Shown here piece by piece: positions 7,098-12,887 of a stretch of 12,887 bases of DNA (position 1 is the stretch's first letter; every line of letters starts with the position of its first letter). The DNA comes from Candidatus Dojkabacteria bacterium UBA3081 (GTDB lineage Bacteria > Patescibacteriota > Dojkabacteria > SC72). A model generated the notes under the pieces. The model was not told the origin of the DNA. It saw only the letters and a list, made by a program, of their open reading frames with translations, and did not search any database. The stretch spans positions 5,981 through 18,867 of the forward strand of contig DFBL01000042.1 in assembly GCA_002366615.1 (NCBI GenBank), in the 5' to 3' direction. The position numbers and the translations under genes were made by a program.

Positions 7098-8030
7098 TTA
7101 AAGCCTAAATGAAATTCTCTCTCCCTTTCTATCTAAAAAACTAAGTAAAACAGATTCTAACATTATTCCATTGTCCGTTTCACTATGACCATACAGCTTA
7201 TCACCCTGAATATGATACCCTAAATAATCAAGAGTAACCCTAATTTGATGCATTCTCCCTGTATCTATTTTAACCAAAGCCTCTTTCTTTGCAAAAAGTA
7301 TATAGCTAAGTGCATATTTAGAGCCAGCAAATTGATATCTTTTAAACTCCATCATATACCTATTTCTACTACTCCTACCAATATATCCTTCCATTTTCTC
7401 CCACTTTTTCCAAGGTTCAAGATTTATGTTCATTTCTTTAATATATTCTTCAAGGTCAATCTTTCGAGCAAACTTCTTACCCTCTTCTAATGTTGCTCTA
7501 TATATCTTTATTACACTTCTTTCTTTAAACTGCTCTTTAAGATACTCTTGAGTTTTTTTATTCTTAGCAACTACCATTAGTCCTGAAACCCCTTTATCTA
7601 ATCTATGTACAATACCAGCCCTATCCATTAAACAATCGTATCCACTCTTACTTTCTAAATATCCCCTAAGATAGTTTGCTAAAGTGTTTTCTCGATTCCC
7701 AACTCCAGGATGAACTACTAATCCCTTAGATTTATACAATACAATCAAATCATTATCTTCATATCTAATATCTAGCTCCCCCTTTTGAGGCTTTATATCC
7801 GTACTTAAATCAATTTCATTTACAACATTTCCCCAGTACTTATAATCAATATTTAGGATATCTCCCTGTTTAAGTTTGTAAGATCTCTTACACTCTCTAT
7901 TATTTACATGGCAACCCTCTTTTAAATACCTTTGTATTATATTTCTACTTAAATCCTTTTCCTTGATTAATTTAGATACAACGGTATCTACTCTTTCTCC
8001 TACATATTGTTCTTTAATTTGAATCTCCAT
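7098..8030 (-). CDS. rluD: RluD-type 23S rRNA pseudouridine synthase
   Basis: This RluA/RluD-family enzyme converts specific uridines in 23S rRNA (or tRNA) to pseudouridine. An S4 RNA-binding domain occupies about residues 11-64 (VGERVDTVVSKLI, IIQRYLKEGCHVNN, LKQGDIL). The catalytic domain follows with LIVLYKSKGLVVHPG (95-109), then HRLDKGVSGLMVVAK (142-156) holding the catalytic Asp D145, and IDTGRMHQIRVTL (255-267). A stretch of roughly 30 extra residues lies between the EEG strand (182-184) and the IGRSSRNR segment (217-224). No Shine-Dalgarno is seen, but a candidate promoter and an upstream terminator-like hairpin lie between it and the lspA-like gene. Placement next to lspA is classic in Gram-positive bacteria. 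The exact target uridine cannot be assigned from sequence, so the symbol denotes the family. Confidence 0.9.
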   Translation of the reverse strand: MEIQIKEQYVGERVDTVVSKLIKEKDLSRNIIQRYLKEGCHVNNRECKRSYKLKQGDILNIDYKYWGNVVNEIDLSTDIKPQKGELDIRYEDNDLIVLYKSKGLVVHPGVGNRENTLANYLRGYLESKSGYDCLMDRAGIVHRLDKGVSGLMVVAKNKKTQEYLKEQFKERSVIKIYRATLEEGKKFARKIDLEEYIKEMNINLEPWKKWEKMEGYIGRSSRNRYMMEFKRYQFAGSKYALSYILFAKKEALVKIDTGRMHQIRVTLDYLGYHIQGDKLYGHSETDNGIMLESVLLSFLDRKGERISFRL

Positions 8031-8040
8031 AGTAAGTACT

Positions 8041-8069
8041 AGTTTATCATTAATAGCGCTTTGTTTAAA
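8041..8069 (-). promoter_or_regulatory. Predicted promoter for rluD
   Basis: The minus strand has TTTAAA (-35, 8064-8069), 17 bases, then TGA-TAAACT (-10 at 8041-8046). The -10 matches the consensus at four of six positions and carries the TGn extension. It lies between the lspA-like stop and the rluD ATG. Confidence 0.35.
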
Positions 8070-8070
8070 G

Positions 8071-8094
8071 AAAATCTCACTCTTTTGAGTAAGA
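8071..8094 (-). terminator. Weak Rho-independent terminator-like hairpin after lspA-like gene
   Basis: On the minus strand TCTTACTC-AAAA-GAGTGAGA forms an eight-pair stem (one G-U) with an AAAA loop, followed by TTTTCTTT. The stem overlaps the last codons and the stop of the lspA-like gene. The stem is AT-rich, so it may attenuate rather than stop transcription into rluD. Confidence 0.4.
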
Positions 8095-8463
8095 GAGAAG
8101 TAAATATCCAGAGGTTAGAATTGAGGTTAATACTATACCACAATCAGCAATATTAAATGAGATATTTAGAAGTGATATATAGTCACAAACGTTTCCTAAA
8201 AATATACGTACAAGAAGATTACTAAGTCCAAGTATAGATATACTAAGAATTAAATATCTAATATCCTTTTCTAATCTATATACTAGAAAGGATAGTAGTA
8301 AAAGTAAAAAGATTGAGATAGGAATCTCTTGTCCAAATTCTAAACCAAAGGCTACCCCTCTGTTTAATATACAAAGCTCCTTAGCGTATAGATGGAAGGA
8401 AAAAAGTATATTTAAAATACAAAAAAAGGTAGATATGTAAAATATTGGTTTAGCAATTTTCAT
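8077..8463 (-). CDS. LspA-like signal peptidase II homologue, partly eroded
   Basis: LspA is the membrane aspartyl peptidase that removes signal peptides from diacylglyceryl-modified prolipoproteins. This 128-aa protein keeps the four-helix layout (helices at about 7-25, 48-62, 68-88 and 106-124). It also keeps NRGVAFGL (34-41, family NxGxAFG), VCDYI (92-96) and FNIADCGI (103-110). D94 and D107 fall where the catalytic aspartates lie. Two other strongly conserved positions differ. The Asp of the N-terminal LDQ motif aligns with N18, with no following Lys, and the NxxDR motif reads NLLVR, so its Asp is V85. The protein is shorter than the usual 150-170 aa. It may be a divergent active peptidase or a binding-only relative. 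It starts four bases after the Lgt-like stop, clearly in one operon with it. Confidence 0.75.
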   Translation of the reverse strand: MKIAKPIFYISTFFCILNILFSFHLYAKELCILNRGVAFGLEFGQEIPISIFLLLLLSFLVYRLEKDIRYLILSISILGLSNLLVRIFLGNVCDYISLLNISFNIADCGIVLTSILTSGYLLLSYSKE

Positions 8464-8467
8464 ACTC

Positions 8468-9286
8468 TTAAGCAGTTACAGATCTAACAGAAGATACTCT
8501 TTCAATATTAACACTCGCTTTCTTTAAATCCAAAAAATATGCCTCAGACATAACTAAACTCCATATTCCAAATATCCCTACCAAAATATTTTCGAAAAAG
8601 GTAAGCTTACTACTGAAATACATATAGCTGATGTATGCAGAGGAAAGTAAAACAATTCCTACTCCAATATAGCCAAGAACATATTTCTCAACTAAAGGAT
8701 TTTTTACGATTTTGTATATAAATTTTGTAAATATGGAAAACAGCAAAAGGACTCCTATTAAAACAGACCCCTTATATATCCAATCACTAATTCCTGTCTT
8801 AAATCCAACACATACAAAAGAGCAACCCAACATCGTTATTGCACAGTAGTATATTGGGAAAAACATATCTTTCCATCTCCATTTCTTAATTACTAAAGAG
8901 AAAAAAGTCATAGAGAGAATAACTGCTAAAAAGGCAGCTAATATTACTATTCCTCCATCCCAAATACTTACAAATCTCCAAGGTAATAGCCTAAAAAGGT
9001 AAACTTTATCTCCATATTTCTCATAGGGTAACCAATACCAAATATATGAGGAGTATGAATCCCACTCCAATATGATATGCACTACTCTACCAACTAAAAC
9101 AGCAAAGAAACCAGAAAAAAGAAATATGTCAAATACTGAAGATCTATTCTTTCTTGATTGAGCACAACCTCTCCAGAAAACATATAAACCTAAGATAACG
9201 ATAAGGGAGACTACAACAATTTGAGGTACTTTTTGAATGCTTTCCAAAACTTTGTTAATCCATTCCATAGAGATATTAGTCAACAT
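8468..9286 (-). CDS. Lgt-like polytopic membrane protein lacking catalytic residues
   Basis: This membrane protein has about seven hydrophobic helices (near 22-38, 52-72, 108-134, 141-162, 172-192, 202-222 and 230-250). It resembles prolipoprotein diacylglyceryl transferase (Lgt) in its first half. FSGFFAVLVGRVVHIILEW (57-75) corresponds to the Lgt helix with GARLGYV, and IWDGGIVILAAFLAVIL (108-124) corresponds to IWQGGMSFHGGLIGVIL. In that alignment the essential Lgt His becomes L116 and the following GG becomes AA. The later Lgt signature GRxGNFxNxE is absent; its place holds LGCSFVCVGFKTG (153-165). So it is unlikely to catalyse diacylglyceryl transfer. The lspA-like gene follows four bases downstream, which supports the Lgt kinship. 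ATG at 9286 is used; a second ATG at codon 7 is possible. A remote, non-homologous membrane protein remains an alternative. Confidence 0.65.
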   Translation of the reverse strand: MLTNISMEWINKVLESIQKVPQIVVVSLIVILGLYVFWRGCAQSRKNRSSVFDIFLFSGFFAVLVGRVVHIILEWDSYSSYIWYWLPYEKYGDKVYLFRLLPWRFVSIWDGGIVILAAFLAVILSMTFFSLVIKKWRWKDMFFPIYYCAITMLGCSFVCVGFKTGISDWIYKGSVLIGVLLLFSIFTKFIYKIVKNPLVEKYVLGYIGVGIVLLSSAYISYMYFSSKLTFFENILVGIFGIWSLVMSEAYFLDLKKASVNIERVSSVRSVTA

Positions 9287-9302
9287 TTAGATATTCAATA
9301 TA

Positions 9303-9311
9303 ATTGTATCA
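9303..9311 (-). promoter_or_regulatory. Possible extended -10 before the Lgt-like gene
   Basis: The minus strand reads TGA-TACAAT (-10 at 9303-9308), 16 bases before the ATG at 9286. There is no recognisable -35. If used, the leader would be only about 10 bases. Confidence 0.25.
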
Positions 9312-9316
9312 GAAAA

Positions 9317-10189
9317 TTACTTTCTCTTTTTCTTCTTTTTGATCTTTTTCTTCTGATTTGGATACTGTTTCTTTTTGTTTTTCTTACTACTACCATGTTT
9401 CTGATATTTATCATATTTCTTTTCTTGTCCCTTTTTTGGGGTATGTTGTATTGGTTTACTTTCTTCCTTCTTAACATCTTTCTTACTTTCCTGTTTCCCC
9501 TTTTCATCATTTGTTTTTTCCACCTCTTCAATAGTAACAACAGTTTTAACCTTTTCCTTTATTTGAGATATTATTCCTAGTATTGCCTCTCCTAACTTTA
9601 CAACAAAGGTGCGTCCTGTTTTGTATTTTGTTCTTTTAGATTCTACTGTTTGAGTAGCATGCTCTTTAGTTGCTTGGATTTGTTCTTCCATAACCTTAAT
9701 ATCTGGATACTGCTCTTGTACTGCTGCCCTTTCTCTAATTTGTGCACCACAAAATTCACAGTACTTGTGATCCTTACTAATTAAGACTCCACAACCATGA
9801 CATTTTCTCTTTATTCTGTAACCACAGTTAGTACAAAATACAAATCCTGGGAGAAGTTGATGACCACATTTTGGACAATCTCCTAGTTCTGCTGTTTCAT
9901 ATTTAAGATATCTTCTCTCTAAATCAGCCCAGTATATCTCTTCGATTGTCTCACTAGGTCGTACTATCAAATATATTATTAATCCAGGGATATTTAAGAA
10001 TACAACTAAAAGAATATATATAGCTCTTGCAGTCTTTTTCGACGTCCTTTCTGCTGAATCTACCCATACCCAACCCACCATTATTAACCAAAAAATGAGA
10101 ATCATGGCCCCTAGGATAAAACTAAACATATTAAAATCGATGCTTCCTGCAAATTCAAAAATAGACAGTATAAATTCTTCTAGTTCCAT
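9317..10189 (-). CDS. PLDc_N-like membrane protein with two zinc ribbons and lysine-rich tail
   Basis: Two transmembrane helices (about 21-43 and 56-76) have the pattern of the PLDc_N domain: FWLIMVGWVWVDSAERT, then VFLNIPGLIIYLIVRP (63-78). Two CxxC-x10-CxxC zinc ribbons follow: C105/C108 with C119/C122, and C130/C133 with C144/C147, the double zinc-ribbon arrangement of DZANK-like proteins. A helical linker (150-225) leads to a tail of about 65 residues dominated by Lys, Glu and Gln and ending IKKKKKRK. The tail should carry strong positive charge and may bind nucleic acid or acidic lipid; this is inference. No enzyme motif is visible. The gene starts 24 bases after tRNA-Leu, without a Shine-Dalgarno, and ends 30 bases before the Lgt-like gene. 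The A-rich coding tail is prone to sequencing or replication slippage, so the exact C-terminus is less certain. Confidence 0.8.
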   Translation of the reverse strand: MELEEFILSIFEFAGSIDFNMFSFILGAMILIFWLIMVGWVWVDSAERTSKKTARAIYILLVVFLNIPGLIIYLIVRPSETIEEIYWADLERRYLKYETAELGDCPKCGHQLLPGFVFCTNCGYRIKRKCHGCGVLISKDHKYCEFCGAQIRERAAVQEQYPDIKVMEEQIQATKEHATQTVESKRTKYKTGRTFVVKLGEAILGIISQIKEKVKTVVTIEEVEKTNDEKGKQESKKDVKKEESKPIQHTPKKGQEKKYDKYQKHGSSKKNKKKQYPNQKKKIKKKKKRK

Positions 10190-10213
10190 ATTTATTAATT
10201 AGTTATTTAAAAA

Positions 10214-10297
10214 TGGTCGAGGAGGGAATCGAACCCTCACACTATTGCTAGTATGGGATTTTGAGTCCCACGTGTCTGCCAGTTCCACCACTCGACC
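10214..10297 (-). tRNA. tRNA-Leu (anticodon CAA)
   Basis: The minus strand folds into a complete class II tRNA. The acceptor stem GGTCGAG pairs with CTCGACC. The anticodon stem TGGGA/TCCCA closes the loop CTCAAAA, giving anticodon CAA, which reads UUG (Leu). The long variable arm ACTA-GCAA-TAGT is typical of Leu. The T arm is GAGGG-TTCGATT-CCCTC. The discriminator base is A, as expected for Leu. CCA is not encoded (ATTT follows the acceptor stem), so it must be added after transcription. The gene lies between dnaB and the zinc-ribbon gene, with its own TATAAT upstream. Confidence 0.97.
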
Positions 10298-10307
10298 TAA
10301 TTCATGT

Positions 10308-10313
10308 ATTATA
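10308..10313 (-). promoter_or_regulatory. -10 element of the tRNA-Leu promoter
   Basis: A perfect TATAAT (minus strand, in GGGATATAATACATG) ends ten bases before the first tRNA base, so transcription would start within about four bases of the mature 5' end. The -35 at 17-base spacing is poor (GTGCAA, 10331-10336), overlapping the dnaB stop codon (10340-10342) closely. Confidence 0.5.
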
Positions 10314-10339
10314 TCCCAACAAAAGCAATATTGCACCTA

Positions 10340-11656
10340 TTAATCCTTCCCTTTGTACAAATTCCTAAAGCTTGCAATTTCTTTAACAAAAGCCAACTCC
10401 ATTATTCCTGTTGGTCCATTCCTATGCTTAGCAACAAATACATCAGCAGTCCCCTTCTTTTCGGTCTCTGGATTCCACGTCTCTTCTCTGTCCAAAAATA
10501 TTACTACATCAGCATCCTGTTCGATAGAGCCAGATTCTCTTAAATCTGAAAGTTGAGGTCTTCTACTCTGTCTTTGTTCAATAGCACGAGAAAGCTGGGA
10601 TAGGGCTACAACAGGTATATCTAACTCTTTAGCAAGATTTTTTAAGCCCTGTGAGACCTCTGCAACCTCTAATGTCCTACTCTCTCTACTGTTTCCATGC
10701 ATTAGTTGGAGATAATCAACAAATATTACATCTACACCCTGCTCTAGTGCTAATCTCCTAGCTTTGGTACGTACCTGATTAATGTGCTGTCCAGCCATAT
10801 CATCTACAAAAATATTTGCATCTGCTAACTCACCCATTGTATTTGCTAATTTAACAACTTTCTCCTCTGTTAATTTGTTTGTTCTAATTTCCCAAAAAGG
10901 TATCCCTGATTGCATACCTAAAAGCCTATCCATAATTTGCATATTGGACATTTCCAAAGAGAAAAATGCAATCTTTTTCTTTTCAACCAATGCTGCATGT
11001 CTCATCATATCTAAAGCTAATGAAGTTTTACCAACAGATGGTCTAGCTGCAACAATTATTAAATCTGACTTTTGGAAACCTCCTAAAAGAACATCTAAAT
11101 CTCTAAAGCCTGTAGATATACCAGAGTAATCATCTGTATTTTTAGCATGTGCAGCTCTTTCGTATGCATCTTTAAGCAGATCTTTAATATGAATAAAGTT
11201 ACTCTTAATCCCTGATTGAGCCACATCAAAAATTAAAGTCTCTGACCTATCTATTACATTGGATATACCTAACTCTTCATCATATGAAAGTTTAGTAATC
11301 TCCGCAGCAGATGATATTAAACCCCTTCTAGTAGCTGTCTCTTTTACAATATTTCCATACTCCTGAGCATGTGCAGATGTTGGTACAAAGGATGCTAAAT
11401 CTGTAAGATATGCTCTACCCCCTATTTTAGTTAATATCTTTTTCTTCTTTAACTTATCCGATATTGTAACCAAATCTATTGGTAAACCATCTTCGAAAAG
11501 CTCTAATACACTCTTATATATGTCTGCGTGTCTGTCATCATAGAAATGCTCGGGCTTTAACCAACCAGAGATCTCTATTAATGCATCTTTATCAAGCAGA
11601 ATTGAACCTAGAACAGATTTCTCAGCTTCTAGATTTTGTGGTGGAACTCTATTCAT
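10340..11656 (-). CDS. dnaB: Replicative DNA helicase DnaB
   Basis: DnaB is the hexameric ring helicase that unwinds DNA at the replication fork and recruits primase. At 438 aa it is of normal length and complete, without an intein. The N-terminal domain begins VPPQNLEAEKSVLGSILLD (4-22), followed by a linker helix region to about 175. The RecA-type motor has STGFRDLDVLLGGF (181-194), Walker A AARPSVGKTSLA (203-214, K210/T211), the catalytic Glu in SLEMS (E235), Walker B VIFVDYLQLM (310-319, D314), LSQLSRAIE (352-360), and the arginine-finger region KHRNGPTG (410-417, R412). An AAAGG nine bases before the ATG is one of the few Shine-Dalgarno-like sites in the window; it overlaps the end of the preceding MBL-like gene, which stops 13 bases upstream. 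tRNA-Leu follows after 42 bases. Confidence 0.97.
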   Translation of the reverse strand: MNRVPPQNLEAEKSVLGSILLDKDALIEISGWLKPEHFYDDRHADIYKSVLELFEDGLPIDLVTISDKLKKKKILTKIGGRAYLTDLASFVPTSAHAQEYGNIVKETATRRGLISSAAEITKLSYDEELGISNVIDRSETLIFDVAQSGIKSNFIHIKDLLKDAYERAAHAKNTDDYSGISTGFRDLDVLLGGFQKSDLIIVAARPSVGKTSLALDMMRHAALVEKKKIAFFSLEMSNMQIMDRLLGMQSGIPFWEIRTNKLTEEKVVKLANTMGELADANIFVDDMAGQHINQVRTKARRLALEQGVDVIFVDYLQLMHGNSRESRTLEVAEVSQGLKNLAKELDIPVVALSQLSRAIEQRQSRRPQLSDLRESGSIEQDADVVIFLDREETWNPETEKKGTADVFVAKHRNGPTGIMELAFVKEIASFRNLYKGKD

Positions 11657-11669
11657 TTATTAATACCTT

Positions 11670-12314
11670 TTAAAGAAATATTACCTCTATATTCTTGTTT
11701 TCCTGCTCAGGGGATGGTGTTACATTTAGATAACTCTCCTCTCTTACATTTCTAAATCCGAAATGTTTGATAAAATCATCTTTACTCTTTAAGTCCTTGC
11801 CTAAAGTTAAACCCTCTTGCTTATACCCACATGGAAGTAATATTGTTGGATCTATATAGTTGAGGATTTTTTCAATTTTATCGTAATCTAAAAAGAGATC
11901 CCCATTTCCAATTGGTAATATTAAGACATCAACATCTCCCAAATCTTTTGTTGAGGAAACCTCTAAGGAATTGTCCATTAGACCCATATATACAACTCGA
12001 AGCACAGCCTCATCTATCGTATAGAAGGGAGAATCAACGTCCCTTCGAATCATAACCCCACCAATTTCATACTCTCCTGGGGCAGATATCTCTATTACTC
12101 TCTTTCTATGTTCTGGAACAACTTTTTTTACTAAACCCTTTCGTCTAAGAATATTCTCCTTCCCTAAAAGATTCTTTTCGGAAAAAAGAACTACATCAGC
12201 ACTACTTTTTTTGAAACTTAATCCACTCTTACTTAATGCTAAAGGGTCTGTAAGTATGGTTATATCTCCAGTACTAAGTTGAAAAGAAGACCATCCTAGA
12301 TTTTTAATCTTCAT
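11670..12314 (-). CDS. Metallo-beta-lactamase-fold protein (UlaG/COG2220-like) without metal ligands
   Basis: This 214-aa protein follows the layout of UlaG-like metal-dependent hydrolases (COG2220). Recognisable parts are IKNLGWSSFQL (3-13, family GHSSF), ILTDPLAL (20-27, family ILIDPF), ADVVLFSEKNLLG (39-51), APGEYEIGGVMI (78-89), VLRVVYMGLMDN (104-115) and DVDVLILPIGNG (127-138). DPTILLPCGYK (155-165) completes the pattern. The usual metal-binding motifs are lost: SHxHxDH reads SEKNLLG, the first-strand GH is GW, and the last-strand PMHY reads PCGY. So it is probably not a metal hydrolase and may bind a ligand or partner. The substrate of the ancestor cannot be inferred. It sits 54 bases after the csoR-like gene and 13 before dnaB, likely cotranscribed with both. 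Confidence 0.8.
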   Translation of the reverse strand: MKIKNLGWSSFQLSTGDITILTDPLALSKSGLSFKKSSADVVLFSEKNLLGKENILRRKGLVKKVVPEHRKRVIEISAPGEYEIGGVMIRRDVDSPFYTIDEAVLRVVYMGLMDNSLEVSSTKDLGDVDVLILPIGNGDLFLDYDKIEKILNYIDPTILLPCGYKQEGLTLGKDLKSKDDFIKHFGFRNVREESYLNVTPSPEQENKNIEVIFL

Positions 12315-12368
12315 ATTTATCTTCTCTAATGTTATTGGGCAGTATCTTACAGGAATACACCTGAATTA

Positions 12369-12590
12369 TCAATCTGAAAAACCTAATGATTTCTTTACAT
12401 CTTCTACTAGAGTCTGTTTCATATTCTGCTTTACTAGTTCTAATTTGAGACTCTCTAAAGATGATATTACAGCCTGTAATTGAGTCATAATCTTTTCCTC
12501 CTCGCTATCACTAGCCATCATTCTTTTGACACCCCCCACTTGGCCCTCAATTCTGTTTACTCTGTTTTGTATTCTTTTTGAATATTTCAT
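12369..12590 (-). CDS. CsoR/RcnR/FrmR-fold protein (DUF156) lacking metal-sensing residues
   Basis: This 73-aa all-helical protein belongs to the CsoR/RcnR/FrmR family of small DNA-binding repressors. The core RVNRIEGQVGGVKRMM (10-25) matches the conserved RLxRIeGQvrGIxRMi DNA-binding helix, and IMTQLQAVISSLESL (34-48) is the second conserved helix. The residues that sense copper, nickel or aldehydes are replaced: the helix-2 Cys position is E31, the His position is N56 and the following Cys position is T60. The protein has no Cys or His at all. It may still bind DNA but should not respond to metal or formaldehyde as relatives do. A strong promoter with a near-leaderless start precedes it, and the MBL-like gene and dnaB follow, so it could be the first gene of that unit. 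Confidence 0.85.
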   Translation of the reverse strand: MKYSKRIQNRVNRIEGQVGGVKRMMASDSEEEKIMTQLQAVISSLESLKLELVKQNMKQTLVEDVKKSLGFSD

Positions 12591-12600
12591 CTTCTCTTCT

Positions 12601-12629
12601 AGTATATTTTTTTAATTAACAAAAATCAA
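12601..12629 (-). promoter_or_regulatory. Predicted sigma70-type promoter for csoR-like gene
   Basis: The minus strand has TTGATT (-35, 12624-12629), exactly 17 bases, then TATACT (-10, 12601-12606). The -35 contains the stop codon of the upstream partial gene. The -10 ends ten bases before the ATG at 12590, predicting a leader of only about four bases. This is the best -35/-10 pair in the window. Confidence 0.55.
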
Positions 12630-12887
12630 TACTTAGAGGACTTGATACAGCTAACACTCGGTGGTGTCTTCTGCCAATCATATATATTTAAAGCATTATG
12701 AAGATAGTAAAAATAAACAAAAAGCCCCAAGATCAAATATATACCCCTATCAGATCCATAAATGGATGACTTCTTCTTTAGAACAATAAAATCTTGTTCA
12801 TACTCACAAAGCTTTATCTTACCCTCAATTGTAAATCCAGATGCAGTGGAAGCATCTTTTGAAGATGGTGTTTTGACTGTAGAATTA
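12626..12887 (-). CDS. C-terminal end of an unknown membrane protein (truncated by window edge)
   Basis: An open frame with no in-window start enters from the right edge and ends at TGA (12628-12626), giving 86 visible residues; the 5' part lies outside the window. The visible part begins NSTVKTPSSKDAST, a Ser/Thr-rich stretch. A charged segment follows (EGKIKLCEYEQDFIVLKKK), then a hydrophobic segment GIYLILGLFVYFYYLHNAL (48-66) that is probably a transmembrane helix, and a short polar tail. The other two minus-strand frames contain stops early in this interval, which supports this frame. The family cannot be named from the fragment. The csoR-like promoter overlaps its stop codon. Confidence 0.6.
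   Translation of the reverse strand, partial: NSTVKTPSSKDASTASGFTIEGKIKLCEYEQDFIVLKKKSSIYGSDRGIYLILGLFVYFYYLHNALNIYDWQKTPPSVSCIKSSKY

Noticed and set aside
9295..9540. Minus-strand 81-aa Lys/Arg-rich open frame
   Set aside because: It is an alternate frame of the lysine-rich tail of the zinc-ribbon gene. Its composition is a by-product of A-rich codons, and it has no start signal or family resemblance.
9221..9580. Plus-strand 119-aa Leu/Phe-rich frame resembling a membrane protein
   Set aside because: It is antisense to the A-rich tail of the zinc-ribbon gene and the start of the Lgt-like gene. Poly-A codons read backwards give Phe and Leu runs. All other genes are on the minus strand.
10323..10334. 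GCAATATTGC palindrome followed by T's after dnaB, as a terminator
   Set aside because: The arms leave a loop of only two bases; a realistic hairpin would have three pairs. Too weak to call.

Overview
This is a compact, AT-rich bacterial window (about one third G+C by eye). All sixteen genes lie on the minus strand, so transcription runs from high to low coordinates: fifteen protein genes, one of them cut by the window edge, and one tRNA-Leu. Gaps are mostly 0-100 bases and no gap exceeds 300. TGA ends several genes (lspA-like, csoR-like), so UGA is a stop here and the UGA=Gly code of Gracilibacteria/SR1 does not apply. The small divergent core genes, weak Shine-Dalgarno signals, eroded membrane and metal-binding families, and a solitary TraG/HerA-like membrane ATPase fit a Candidate Phyla Radiation (Patescibacteria) genome. 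That placement is an inference from style, not a phylogenetic result.

Layout in transcription order. (1) 12887-11670: the C-terminal end of an unknown membrane protein, then a CsoR-fold protein and a metallo-beta-lactamase-fold protein, both without the metal ligands of their families. (2) 11656-10214: replicative helicase dnaB, then tRNA-Leu(CAA). (3) 10189-8077: a membrane protein with two zinc ribbons and a lysine-rich tail, then an Lgt-like and an LspA-like protein. These two are the lipoprotein-maturation enzymes, but here the Lgt-like protein lacks its key residues and the LspA-like one is partly eroded. (4) 8030-3410: an RluD-type pseudouridine synthase, a single-pass protein with a LytR_C domain behind an eroded LCP-like domain, and a large membrane-anchored TraG/VirD4/HerA-type ATPase. 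(5) 3310-1295: yebC, an unrecognised 210-residue protein, and ruvC, a variant of the classic yebC-ruvC neighbourhood. (6) 1239-37: two unrecognised soluble proteins.

Intact housekeeping functions are DnaB, RuvC, YebC, RluD and tRNA-Leu. The most interesting theme is that several recognisable families (CsoR, UlaG-like MBL, Lgt, LspA, LCP) keep their fold signatures but lack residues that normally define activity. A second theme is a recurrent extended -10 promoter element, TGATAnAmT, in several gaps. Some promoters sit so close to the start codon that the mRNA may be nearly leaderless. I saw no mobile element, CRISPR array, riboswitch or other RNA gene.
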